Shown here: positions 50,336-58,683 of the stretch, in pieces
Layout: each line of letters starts with the position of its first letter
How positions within the stretch are numbered: position 1 is the first letter of the stretch
Source: Labrys sp. WJW
Lineage (GTDB): Bacteria > Pseudomonadota > Alphaproteobacteria > Rhizobiales > Labraceae
DNA length: 64,000 bases
Assembly: GCF_001676615.1 (NCBI RefSeq)
Contig: NZ_LYXZ01000004.1
Location: forward strand, 148,050-212,049
Direction: 5' to 3'
Made by a program: the position numbers and the translations under genes
The notes under the pieces: model-generated
Databases searched by the model: none
What the model was told of the DNA's origin: nothing
The model's input: only the letters and a program-made list of their open reading frames with translations

Positions 50336-51205
50336 CTATGATCTGATGGTGTCGATCAACCGCTGGATGGCGGCTGCATGGAAGCCAGCGTCGTGCGTGG
50401 CGGTGTCGGCAGCGTCGTGCATGCCGGCAATCTGGCAAAACATCTTGCGCCGCTCGGAGCGGGTGATGCCCTGTTGCGCCAGGGCGGCATCGATGCGGCG
50501 CTTGGCGCGGATTTGAGATGGTACCGTTGCGGATGCGCTTACTGCGGTCCCGGACGCATGATCAGCGTCATCGGTGACCCCATCAGCAAAACCATATTCG
50601 ACGGCCTGCGTCGGGTTCATGAACGTTTCCGCGTCCATCAGCTGCTCGATGTCGGCACGCTTCATGCCGGTGCGCGCCTGGTAGATGTCGGCGATGGCCG
50701 CATCGAACTGGTCGAACAGGGTGGCGGCGTCACGCATGTCATGGCGATTGCCGATCACCACACCCCAGGCATTGTGGACCATCATGAAGGAGCCGAGCCC
50801 CATGCGGATGTCGTCACCAGCCATGGCAATGATCGAGGCCGCGGAAGCCGCCCAGCCCATTACCTCGACCGTGACCCGGGCCGGATGGGCACGCAACAGA
50901 TTGTAGATGGCAATACCCTCGAACATGTCGCCGCCGGGCGAATTGATGCGGACGGTGATGTCCTTGTTCCCGATCGACCGCAGCGCCGCCGAGATGCGGT
51001 TTGCGGTGACGCCGCCGCCTGTCCAGCCATCCTCGCCTATGACGTCGAACAGGGAAATGACGGTGTCGGTGTCAGCGCCATTGGCGCTGGGTGCAGCGGC
51101 AAGCGGATGCTCGGCCCATTTCGTCAGCACGTCACTCGGCGCATCCCACTGGTAGTTCTGCGGCCGAGGGAACGTTCGCGCCTCGGGCAATTTGCGAAGG
51201 CTCAT
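50336..51205 (-). CDS. ClpP-like prohead protease
   Basis: 289 residues. Residues about 45-210 are a ClpP-type serine protease fold: INSPGGDMFEGIAIYNLL, the catalytic Ser in WAASAASIIAMAG and the His in MVHNAWGVVIGN, then GMKRADIEQLMDAETFM. The C-terminal 80 residues are a variable helical extension. It cleaves the capsid scaffold during head maturation. Its start overlaps the 52-residue gene upstream (TCAT overlap on the plus strand). Confidence 0.87.
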   Translation of the reverse strand: MSLRKLPEARTFPRPQNYQWDAPSDVLTKWAEHPLAAAPSANGADTDTVISLFDVIGEDGWTGGGVTANRISAALRSIGNKDITVRINSPGGDMFEGIAIYNLLRAHPARVTVEVMGWAASAASIIAMAGDDIRMGLGSFMMVHNAWGVVIGNRHDMRDAATLFDQFDAAIADIYQARTGMKRADIEQLMDAETFMNPTQAVEYGFADGVTDDADHASGTAVSASATVPSQIRAKRRIDAALAQQGITRSERRKMFCQIAGMHDAADTATHDAGFHAAAIQRLIDTIRS

Positions 51206-51360
51206 CGAACGTTCTCCAGCGCCAACAGGAAAAAGTACCCGCCAAGCGTGATACCGGCGATGAATGTGCCGAAGTGGAAGGCGGGGTTGATGACCGCAAC
51301 GCTGACAACGCCCATGACCACCATCGTCGCGGCCAGTTTCAAACTATCCAGGATGCTCAT
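51202..51360 (-). CDS. 52-residue phage membrane protein between portal and protease
   Basis: An ATG at 51358-51360 overlaps the portal stop (ATGA) and the frame ends at 51202-51204, overlapping the protease start. It encodes 52 residues beginning MSILDSLKLAATMVVMG, with two hydrophobic segments (about residues 8-24 and 28-46) and ending ALENVR. The double coupling makes it very likely to be translated. Small membrane proteins of unknown role occur at this place in related phages. Confidence 0.65.
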   Translation of the reverse strand: MSILDSLKLAATMVVMGVVSVAVINPAFHFGTFIAGITLGGYFFLLALENVR

Positions 51361-52694
51361 CTGCTTGCGTCCTCATCATTGGGGTCAACATCACCATCGC
51401 TGCCGCCATCATCTTGATGGCGATCACGATCCTCATCTGCCGGCACGCCTGCCGTGTTCGGCGGTGGATAGAAGACATCACCGCCGTCACGCGGGTTCTG
51501 GTCTTCGAGTGCTCGGATTTCGTTCGGGCTGTAGACGCCCCATTGCAGGCCTTTGACGTAGGCTTCCCAGCGCGCCTTGATGTCGCCCTTGACGAGCGCC
51601 GCCCGGTTGAAGCGGGCATAGAGATTGTCGTCGCGGTTTACCTCTGGGCCGATCAGGTCGCGGTTGATCGCCTCTTCCCACATGGTCAGATGGTCTTCGA
51701 GCGTATAGGCGACGAAGCCGATCGACTGCTGTTCGATGCCGGTGCCCCATGACGTGCTCTTTTCCGTGTCGCCGATCATGTGCGGCGGCACGCCGAAGAA
51801 CATGGCGATGTCGGTACGGCTGAACTTGCGGGCCTCCAGCCATTGCGCATCCTCGGCCGTCATGGCGATGCGGGCATAGTCCATGCCCTCTTCGAGGATG
51901 AGGTTCTTTCCCTCCTGCTCGCCGCCGGCGCGGAACTCTTCGAGCCCGGCCTTGAGATTGGCGACAGCCTCTGGCCCGAGCTTGTTCGGATGTTTCAGCA
52001 CCCCGCTGACGCGAGCGCCATTGCGGAAGGTGATGGCGCCATGATCCTCCATGGCGAGCGACAGCCCGATGGTCTCGCGAGCGTAGGCGATCGCTGAAAC
52101 CCCGTGCACGCCATCAAGCGTCAGCCCAACCAGATGGAACACTTCCGTCTGAGCAAGCTGGATGCGCCGTCCGTCCTGTCTTGTGTATGTGTATTCGAGC
52201 GTCAGATCGTAAGTCTGCTTCACCTCGACGCGATCGGGATGCAGCGGGATCAGTTCCTGCACATTCCCGCGCGAGCGCACGATCATGGCGTAGGCATTGC
52301 CGCGCAGCAGAAGATGCGCTTGCAGCATGCGGCGGAACTGCGACGGCGTCTGCCAGCGGTTCGGCCGCCGGCGCAGCACCGTCCAGATCGGCGTGTCGGA
52401 AGCATCTTCGCGCGTGCGCTCATCGACCCGGCGCTTGATGTGCAGCGGCAAGGTCGCCACGGCACCGGCAATGATGCGCACGCAGGCATAGACGGTCGCC
52501 ACCCGCATGGCGCTGTCGGGCGTCACCGCAGCCCCCGAGGCGGTCACCGTTCCCGAGCGCAGCGCCTCTTCCAGCTGCTGCGCCGTGGTGATGACGATCC
52601 CGCCACCCGCATCCTGGCCAATGTTCTGGAACGACGCACGCGGAGATGCGGCCGGCGGCTTTGCCCCGCCGAACCAGTTTGACCAGAATGCCAT
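51357..52694 (-). CDS. Phage portal protein, HK97 family
   Basis: 445 residues. HK97-type portal motifs: VYACVRIIAGAVATLPLHI, LLRGNAYAMIVRSRGNVQEL, EVFHLVGLTLDGVHGVSAI, KNLILEEGMDYARIAMTAED and FGVPPHMIGDTEKSTSWGTG. The C-terminal tail is acidic and low-complexity. It differs completely from the lambda-type portal at 146-1531, so the two prophages are unrelated. It sits between the terminase and the protease. Confidence 0.9.
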   Translation of the reverse strand: MAFWSNWFGGAKPPAASPRASFQNIGQDAGGGIVITTAQQLEEALRSGTVTASGAAVTPDSAMRVATVYACVRIIAGAVATLPLHIKRRVDERTREDASDTPIWTVLRRRPNRWQTPSQFRRMLQAHLLLRGNAYAMIVRSRGNVQELIPLHPDRVEVKQTYDLTLEYTYTRQDGRRIQLAQTEVFHLVGLTLDGVHGVSAIAYARETIGLSLAMEDHGAITFRNGARVSGVLKHPNKLGPEAVANLKAGLEEFRAGGEQEGKNLILEEGMDYARIAMTAEDAQWLEARKFSRTDIAMFFGVPPHMIGDTEKSTSWGTGIEQQSIGFVAYTLEDHLTMWEEAINRDLIGPEVNRDDNLYARFNRAALVKGDIKARWEAYVKGLQWGVYSPNEIRALEDQNPRDGGDVFYPPPNTAGVPADEDRDRHQDDGGSDGDVDPNDEDASR

Positions 52695-52721
52695 CTACTC
52701 TCTTCTTCTCTGCAGTCGCCG

Positions 52722-54509
52722 CTACAGCATCAGGATGCCGCGGTTCTCATAGACCGAGCGGCCGGCATTGACGTCACGGGCCAGCGCTCGGCCCAGCGCG
52801 TTGCAGATCGCGACAATTCCGTCGATGCGTTCGCTCGACCGCTCCTTGTCCGGCTTGATATTACCGGCCGGATCATGGCGCACAGCAACGTTCGACGCGT
52901 TCCAACGCAGCACGGGATGGCCGCCATGCCAGAGCGAGCGTGACACCGAAAGCCGCTCCAGCTCCGCCGTGGGTGCCGCCATGGACAAAAACCCTTGTCC
53001 GAACTGCACCAGGTTCAAGCCTTCATCCTGCAGATGCTGGACGATCTCGCCGGCAAAGGTGCGATCATAGGACAGCTCCCGCAGATCATGGCGTGAGGCC
53101 AGCTCCAGTATCTCGGCCTCGATGAAGGCAAAGTCGGTGGCATTGCCGGGTGTCGCGGTCAGGAATCCCTGATCACGCCAGACGTCATAGGGCACGCGGT
53201 CGCGCCGCACACGGCGGACTATGTCGTCCTCGGGAATCCAGAACCGGCAGGTGACGATCCATTTGTCGGCAAGCTTTCCAAGCGTTTCATCCAGTGTCGG
53301 CGGGAAGACCAGCACGAAGGCCGACAGATCGTTGACGCGGGCAAGATCGAGCCCGCCATAGCATTCACGCCCCAGCAGCTTGCCTTCCAGTTCCTCCAGT
53401 TCGTGTTTGACGATGCGCCAGTCGGTGGCAGCTGGCAGTCCGCCTTCCTCCCACACGCTCATGTCGAGCCAGCGGGTGACCTGCTCGGTCCATTCGTTGA
53501 GGCGCAGCCGGCGGATCGCATTCTGCTGCGCCGGCATTTCCCTAGCCTCGTCGATCTGCCGCTTCAGGTCATCCAGCTTCACCGTCACGCCAAGGCTCGG
53601 ATTGGCCTTCACCCAGACCTTTTCGTCGGTCCAGTCGTCGCCCTCATCGATGGTGGCGATATAGGCAAACCAGCTGTCCGACGACTCCATCGGCACCGTG
53701 CCTTCCAGCGCCTTGACCGAGAATTCGTGATGCTGGCGGCAGACCGAATGGCGATCATAGCCGGCCGTGGTGATCTCGAAGATCAGCGGCTGGCGCCGTG
53801 CGCCGGTTGCGGTATTCAGCTTCTGGATGATTTCCGGGCCTGGATGTTCATGGACCTCGTCGACGGCGGCGAAGTGAATGTTGAGCCCATCCATCTTGGT
53901 GGCGTCGGCCGACAGTGGCCGGAACCAGGACGAGGTCGGCAGCACCGCCAGATTGTTCACCGTGCGGGTGATCCGCGCCTGCAAGGCCGAACTCGCCGCC
54001 ACCATGCGCTCGGCCTCACCAAAGACGATCCTTGCCTGATCGCGGGTCGTTGCCGCCGAATACACATGCGCACCGGGCTCGCCATCGGCGATCAGCGCAT
54101 AGAGCGCCGTGCCGGCCAGAAGCACCGACTTGCCGTTCTTCCTCGCCACTTCGACATAGGCGGTGCGAAAGCGGCGCAGGCTGTCCTGACCAGGACCATT
54201 CTTGCGCTTCCAGCCATAAAGCGAGCCGACGACGAACTGCTGCCAGTCCTGCAGCACGAAGGGCTCGCCCGCCCATTCGCCGGTCGAATGGCGCAGATGG
54301 CCGAAGAAGTCGATCGCATGCCGTGCGGCGGCGCCATCCCAGACCAGTCCGCGCGTGCCGCCGGATTTGAGATCGGCCAGATGACGCTCGCATGCTAGCT
54401 TCACCAGGCGGCCAGTAACAATCTTTCCGGCGACGACACCGCGTGCGTAGGCCGTGACTGGGCAGGATGGCGCTTTCTTGGCCGAGCCGGATTTACGCTT
54501 TTCTGCCAC
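52722..54509 (-). CDS. Terminase large subunit
   Basis: 595 residues, the ATP-driven packaging motor and nuclease. The ATPase half has a deviant Walker A VARKNGKSVLLAGTALY (near residue 130) and Walker B region IHFAAVDEVHEHPG. The nuclease half includes YGGLDLARVNDLSAFVLVFP, with the first metal-binding Asp, and later LSYDRTFAGEIVQ. This is the Terminase_1 (HK97 gp2-like) family. The small subunit gene overlaps its start by 17 bp. Confidence 0.9.
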   Translation of the reverse strand: MAEKRKSGSAKKAPSCPVTAYARGVVAGKIVTGRLVKLACERHLADLKSGGTRGLVWDGAAARHAIDFFGHLRHSTGEWAGEPFVLQDWQQFVVGSLYGWKRKNGPGQDSLRRFRTAYVEVARKNGKSVLLAGTALYALIADGEPGAHVYSAATTRDQARIVFGEAERMVAASSALQARITRTVNNLAVLPTSSWFRPLSADATKMDGLNIHFAAVDEVHEHPGPEIIQKLNTATGARRQPLIFEITTAGYDRHSVCRQHHEFSVKALEGTVPMESSDSWFAYIATIDEGDDWTDEKVWVKANPSLGVTVKLDDLKRQIDEAREMPAQQNAIRRLRLNEWTEQVTRWLDMSVWEEGGLPAATDWRIVKHELEELEGKLLGRECYGGLDLARVNDLSAFVLVFPPTLDETLGKLADKWIVTCRFWIPEDDIVRRVRRDRVPYDVWRDQGFLTATPGNATDFAFIEAEILELASRHDLRELSYDRTFAGEIVQHLQDEGLNLVQFGQGFLSMAAPTAELERLSVSRSLWHGGHPVLRWNASNVAVRHDPAGNIKPDKERSSERIDGIVAICNALGRALARDVNAGRSVYENRGILML

Positions 54510-54963
54510 GGGTCAAAAAGTCCTCGAATGGATCGGCGGTCTCGGCCGGCTCCGCCATGCGGATGCGCGAGCGGCTCGACGGCGTCAGCCCGAATTCGCT
54601 CTCGATCTGCGCCATCTGCGCCAGACACTTGTTGGCCACCGCCAGAAACGGATTCTGGATGATGTTGTCGTTCGACGTCTTCACCACCGGGCCACGCCGT
54701 TTCACTTCCTGTTCTGCCTCCAGCCAGCGTCGCCAGATCACGACATAGCGGGCGAGCGCGCCGATATCGAGTTCGGTCATCACGCCGTGCCGGGCAAGCA
54801 GCGCCGCCATCTCGGTGAACTTTTTCCGGGCGTCCTCATCAAGATGATCGGGCGGCGCGGGAACTGCCACCACCGGTTTCGGCTCGGCCTTGTTGATGCG
54901 GTGCGGACGGGCCGTGCCCTTCACCAGCTTCAGATGCGTTGGCAGCGGCTTGCGGCCGGCCAT
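54493..54963 (-). CDS. Terminase small subunit, P27 family
   Basis: 156 residues from ATG 54963. It starts AGRKPLPTHLKLVKGTARPHR, the near-invariant opening of the P27 terminase small subunit family, followed by DHLDEDARKKFTEMAALLARHG and WLEAEQEVKRRGP. It recognises phage DNA and hands it to the large subunit, whose gene overlaps its end. Confidence 0.9.
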   Translation of the reverse strand: MAGRKPLPTHLKLVKGTARPHRINKAEPKPVVAVPAPPDHLDEDARKKFTEMAALLARHGVMTELDIGALARYVVIWRRWLEAEQEVKRRGPVVKTSNDNIIQNPFLAVANKCLAQMAQIESEFGLTPSSRSRIRMAEPAETADPFEDFLTRGRKA

Positions 54964-54979
54964 GTCAAAACTCCATGCC

Positions 54980-55210
54980 TTATCCAGTGCCGTCACCGCG
55001 AAGGCGAACCGCCTCGAACAACCTGCGCAGACAGTAACTGCGAGCAATCGACACCAAGGTGAAGATCGCGCCCATCGCCATGTTCTCGGCCAGCGTGGTC
55101 GATAACCCGAACAGTGGGAACACCAGGATCTGGGTGATGACGGCGATGCCATAGCCGATGGCGACATTGGTGAGCGATTCCACCAGCGACATGGTGCGCG
55201 ACTGCTTCAT
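54980..55210 (-). CDS. DUF7220-type phage membrane protein
   Basis: 76 residues with two membrane helices (VAIGYGIAVITQILVFPLFG and MGAIFTLVSIARSYCL), starting KQSRTMSLVESLTN. This pattern matches the DUF7220 proteins found before terminase genes in many alphaproteobacterial phages. Role unknown. Its start overlaps the end of the ParB-methyltransferase gene by four bases. Confidence 0.72.
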   Translation of the reverse strand: MKQSRTMSLVESLTNVAIGYGIAVITQILVFPLFGLSTTLAENMAMGAIFTLVSIARSYCLRRLFEAVRLRGDGTG

Positions 55211-56610
55211 GCCGCTGCATCCTTGGCCGTATCTCCGGTGTCGGGCACGCGCTCGGCGGCGATCGCGTCAAAGCTGCGGCCGTCGCCCTCGAGCGTTGCC
55301 TGCTTGCCGGTGAATTCCTGCCAGCGTCGGACGACGACATCGCAAAAGGCTTCCGACAATTCGAGGCCATAGACCTTGCGTCCGATCTTTTCGCCCGCAA
55401 TCAGCTGCGAGCCGGAGCCGGAAAACGGCTCGTAACAGATATCGCCGGGATGGGTGTGCAACTGCATCGGCAGCGTGAACACCCGCACCGGTTTCGAGGT
55501 CGGATGCTCTCGGGTCTCGATTTCCGAGGACGGGATGTTCCAGACCGTCGTCGGCCAGCTTTCGAACCCCTCGCGATTGATCCTTGGCTTCTTGCCGCGA
55601 ACCCAGCCGAACAGGCAGGGCTCGTGCGCCCACAGCATGACCGAGCGGGTCAGCACCGGGCGGGATTTGGCCCAGATGATCTGCTGGTGATGCAGCACGT
55701 CGAACTTGTCCCAGACCGTTTCCAGCATGCGCTGGCGGCGCGAGGCGTGCCAGCAGTACCAGGCGACGTCCTCGGCAATGGCATGCTCGATCGCCGTCCG
55801 GCAGAAGGCTTCGTAGAACTGCGGGCCTTGTGAGGAATCATCCCAGTGCTTCTGCTCGACATAGTCCTCGGACCAATCCTTGTTCGCGATCTTCTTGGCC
55901 CGCGCCGAGGCGGTCTTCTTCGTCGGATGGTTGGTTCCATCATAATCGACCAGGTAGGGTGGGTCGGTGGCAAACAGCGCGGCGCGTTCGTCATTCATCA
56001 GCCTGGTGACATCTGCCCCATCGGTGGAGTCGCCACAGAGCAGTCGGTGTTCACCCAGCAGCCAGAGGTCACCGCGCCGTGTCACCGGCGTTGCCGGCAC
56101 TTCCGGAATGGCGTCGTCCTCGGTCAGGCCGCCCTGTTCTTCGCGATGGCCGTAGAGCAGGTCCTGGAGTTCGTCGTCGCCGAAGCCGGTGAGCCCGAGG
56201 TCAAAACCGGCCTCCTGCAGATCGGAAAGCTCGAGCGCCAACAGATCCTCGTCCCATCCGGCATTCATGGCGATGCGGTTGTCGGCGAGCACCAGCGCCC
56301 GGCGCTGCGTTTCCGACAGGCCCGCCAGCACGATGGCCGGTACCGTTTCAATGCCGAGTTTGCGCGCGGCAAGCACCCTTCCATGGCCGGCGATCAGCGT
56401 GCCATCCTCGGCAATCAGCACCGGGTTGGTGAAACCGAAAGCGCGGATCGAACCGGCGATCTCGGCGACCTGTGCCTCAGAATGGGTGCGGGCGTTGCGC
56501 GCATAGGGCACCAGGCTGTCGAGCGGCCGGTATTCAACCGCCAGCTGGCGCTCGGTAACACCGAGATCAACTGGGCCAAGATCAGTCGCAGGCACGAGTT
56601 TATCCTTCAA
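55207..56610 (-). CDS. ParB-like nuclease domain fused to DNA methyltransferase
   Basis: 467 residues. The N-terminal part (about 25-115) is a ParB/Srx-type domain: VPYARNARTHSEAQVAEIAG and GTLIAGHGRVLAARKLG. The C-terminal part is an N6/N4 DNA methyltransferase with catalytic ALFATDPPYLVDYDG (DPPY) and the SAM motif YEPFSGSGSQLIAGEKIG, in the beta-class order. Phages use such enzymes to protect their DNA from host restriction. An unusual point is its location directly upstream of the terminase genes, common in this phage group. The target site cannot be predicted. Confidence 0.87.
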   Translation of the reverse strand: MKDKLVPATDLGPVDLGVTERQLAVEYRPLDSLVPYARNARTHSEAQVAEIAGSIRAFGFTNPVLIAEDGTLIAGHGRVLAARKLGIETVPAIVLAGLSETQRRALVLADNRIAMNAGWDEDLLALELSDLQEAGFDLGLTGFGDDELQDLLYGHREEQGGLTEDDAIPEVPATPVTRRGDLWLLGEHRLLCGDSTDGADVTRLMNDERAALFATDPPYLVDYDGTNHPTKKTASARAKKIANKDWSEDYVEQKHWDDSSQGPQFYEAFCRTAIEHAIAEDVAWYCWHASRRQRMLETVWDKFDVLHHQQIIWAKSRPVLTRSVMLWAHEPCLFGWVRGKKPRINREGFESWPTTVWNIPSSEIETREHPTSKPVRVFTLPMQLHTHPGDICYEPFSGSGSQLIAGEKIGRKVYGLELSEAFCDVVVRRWQEFTGKQATLEGDGRSFDAIAAERVPDTGDTAKDAAA

Positions 56611-56729
56611 TTCGCACGTTCATTTCGACGTCGCACCCCCCATCGCCATTTTGGCCACGGATGCGTGTTTGGTGGCGCGCGGTCCTGGGGTCGAACTCTC
56701 CAGAGATTTGACCGCCCCCGGGGGGGCTA

Positions 56730-57071
56730 TCAGCAGCGCCGCACATTGCCGAAGCCGCCATCCTTCGCTGCGGTCTTCCTGCCGTGGCACGATGCGCACA
56801 GCGCCTGCCAGCGGCTGCGATCCCAGAACACCGTTTCGTTGCCATCGTGCGGATCGACGTGGTCGACGACGCTGGCCGGTCGGATCAGATCATGGCGCTC
56901 GCATTCCACGCACAGCGGATGATCGTGCAGGAAGGATGCGCGTTCTGTTCGCCAGCGCTTTGAGCGATAGAGCGCACGGGCCACCGGATTGCGCTGGCGG
57001 GCATAGTCCTGGTCACGCTCACGCTTTTCGCGCCGGCCAACCGGGCGATGGATCGGCGGGCGGACAGGCAT
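56730..57071 (-). CDS. HNH endonuclease
   Basis: 113 residues from ATG 57071; the frame remains open upstream to 57176. The HNH motif is HPLCVECERHDLIRPASVVDH, VDPHDGNETVFWD and LCASCHGRKTAAKD, with two CxxC pairs for a structural zinc. HNH nucleases beside terminase genes take part in DNA packaging in many HK97-like phages. The 119 bp downstream contain no gene. Confidence 0.85.
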   Translation of the reverse strand: MPVRPPIHRPVGRREKRERDQDYARQRNPVARALYRSKRWRTERASFLHDHPLCVECERHDLIRPASVVDHVDPHDGNETVFWDRSRWQALCASCHGRKTAAKDGGFGNVRRC

Positions 57072-57233
57072 GGTGCTGATCTCGACGATGATGCTGATGG
57101 CGATGGCGTTGGAAACGACAACGCCCGCGATGGATCGTCTCCGTCGCGGGCGCGCTACTCTCCCGAGCATAGTCAAAACTATAGCTGATTTGCCCTCGTT
57201 TGTTGCATGGAAAAGTGTTGCAACACATTGGAG
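57072..57233 (-). promoter_or_regulatory. Late-region control segment with 12-bp palindrome
   Basis: GTGTTGCAACAC at 57215-57226 is a perfect palindrome, with a further TGTTGCA 14 bases away (57200-57206). CCCGCG/CGCGGG around 57123-57149 forms a hairpin. Located between the DUF6362-like gene and the HNH gene, this gap is a candidate operator/promoter for the packaging genes. Confidence 0.4.
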
Positions 57234-57614
57234 TCACTGCGCATTCAACCGCGCCGCGATCTTTGTGAGCGCGAGCTGCCAGCGTCGCCACGCCGTGGTT
57301 CGATCGCAGCCATGCTCATGGCTGATGAGTTTCCAGGGCACGCGGGCAGCGCGTTTCCAGACGAGTTTACGCTCGTCCTCTTCGATCCAGAGCACCCAAT
57401 CAAAAGTCCGCTCGAGCCGGGTGATCGCCGCGGCCGAGGGCCACACCCGCATCGGCTCGGGTTCCATGAACGCAATCTCGCGCCTCGACCGCACGATCTC
57501 GGGCCAGGTGTTGAAATACCCCTGCGCCTTGACCGACGGCAGCTTACGCAGGGTACGAAACGCCTCCTCGAAATGATCGGCGACGCACTCGGCAGTCCAT
57601 TCGCGCTCAGCCAT
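57234..57614 (-). CDS. DUF6362-like phage protein
   Basis: 126 residues from ATG 57614. It starts AEREWTAECVADHFEEAFRT and contains WPSAAAITRLERTFDWVLWI and the HTH-like end DRTTAWRRWQLALTKIA. This matches the pattern I recall for DUF6362 phage proteins, which lie just before HNH/terminase genes and may be late-gene regulators. The C-terminal HTH supports DNA binding but function is unproven. It overlaps the next gene upstream by 8 bp. Confidence 0.68.
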   Translation of the reverse strand: MAEREWTAECVADHFEEAFRTLRKLPSVKAQGYFNTWPEIVRSRREIAFMEPEPMRVWPSAAAITRLERTFDWVLWIEEDERKLVWKRAARVPWKLISHEHGCDRTTAWRRWQLALTKIAARLNAQ

Positions 57615-57807
57615 GGCGCGCCTCCCTGTCGGAAGGACGTGGTCCGTAGAGCTTCTCGCCGAGCTGTCGGACCAGTTCACGCTCGGGCCAGGTGAGGCGG
57701 TCGTCATCGGCGGAGACCGCGAGGACGCCCTGTTCCTGCCAGCCCTCGCGCTTGACCTGTTCGGGATCCCGGCGCCGGCCGCCGTAACCGTGGGGATGCC
57801 ATCTCAT
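57607..57807 (-). CDS. Small conserved phage protein
   Basis: 66 residues from ATG 57807, overlapping the RuvC-like stop by four bases. Basic and Trp-containing (MRWHPHGYGGRRRDPEQVKR, LTWPERELVRQLGEKLYG). Similar short proteins are found at the same position in rhodobacteral and rhizobial prophages. No function is known. Confidence 0.6.
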   Translation of the reverse strand: MRWHPHGYGGRRRDPEQVKREGWQEQGVLAVSADDDRLTWPERELVRQLGEKLYGPRPSDREARHG

Positions 57808-58343
57808 GCGACACCTCCGTTCGTTTCGATCGCCCAGAGCAGGATCGCGATGGCGTCGGCCTCGTTGTCGTCGGCCGGGCTGAAGCCGCGGGCGCGGACG
57901 GCGGCGACCATCGCGGCCTTGTCGGCGTTGCCCTTGCCAGCGGCGTGACGCTTGATCGTGCCGACCGGAACGCCCTCGTAGGGCACGCCGCGCAGTTCCG
58001 CCCATGCGGTCAGCGTGGCCATGAGCCCGCCGTAAATATGGCTCGCGTCGGTGCCCGCGTGCCGGCGGACCTCTTCGAACCAGATCGCGGCGACAGGACC
58101 GGACAGCCGGTCGATCTCGGTCAGCCAGTTGGTGAAGCGAAGATAGCGCATGCCGCCGCCGTCGAAGCGGCCGGGGCGCAGCGAGACGGTGCCGCTGGTG
58201 ATCAGGCCGTCATGGCCGCGGATCGCCCAGCCGGTCGAGGTGCCGAGGTCGAGCGCGAGGATGCAGCGGTTGCGGGGGGCGTCGAGCGGAAGCGATTCAA
58301 ACCTTGCGCCGTCGCAATTCGGGATCAGAGTCGGCTGAGCCAT
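57804..58343 (-). CDS. RuvC-like Holliday-junction resolvase
   Basis: 179 residues from ATG 58343 after AAAGGAG. RNase H-fold resolvase: first acidic residue in ILALDLGTSTGWA, second in WFEEVRRHAG, final pair in ADDNEADAIAILLWA, the RuvC pattern of spaced Asp/Glu. It would resolve branched replication or recombination intermediates before packaging. It lies downstream of the primase-helicase, separated by a palindrome-rich gap. Confidence 0.8.
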   Translation of the reverse strand: MAQPTLIPNCDGARFESLPLDAPRNRCILALDLGTSTGWAIRGHDGLITSGTVSLRPGRFDGGGMRYLRFTNWLTEIDRLSGPVAAIWFEEVRRHAGTDASHIYGGLMATLTAWAELRGVPYEGVPVGTIKRHAAGKGNADKAAMVAAVRARGFSPADDNEADAIAILLWAIETNGGVA

Positions 58344-58683
58344 GATGGGTCTCCTTTGCCGGGGGCCTGTGGTGGTGGAAGACGACGGCGGTCTGGTGCT
58401 TGGCGGTACGGGGCCGCCGTCGTCGGATCGGGAAGCACAACAGACCGTCACGGCGGCGCGCGCGGCTGGCCCGGACGTATGGGAGGAGTGGCCAACCCTG
58501 TGGGGTGGCCCTCCCATACGTAGTATGGGGGTTTGACACCTAACTGTTCCGGGGAGGACAAGTGGCTGAAATCATTGTGGAATAAGACTTCATGAAGTCT
58601 TCGGGCATGAGTTAGGGACCTAACTCTTATTTTCCAGTAACTCATTGATTTCGTTGAGTTCACAGTTGGCGCTGTCATATGAG
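58344..58683. other. Palindrome-rich non-coding region between replication and resolvase genes
   Basis: No gene is supported. Structures seen: CGTATGGGAGG (58476-58486) pairing with CCTCCCATACG (58510-58520), with an inner GGCCA/TGGCC; AGACTTCATGAAGTCT, a 16-bp palindrome near 58586-58601; GAGTTAGG/CCTAACTC near 58608-58626 with another ACCTAACT near 58540; and a CATATGAGT/ACTCGTATG pair at 58676-58700 reaching the primase stop. The right half is AT-rich for this genome. It could be an origin, a terminator array or a regulatory region. Confidence 0.45.

Noticed and set aside
58448..58678. 76-residue minus-strand frame in the palindrome-rich gap
   Set aside because: Consists largely of the inverted repeats, lacks a convincing ribosome site, and matches no family.
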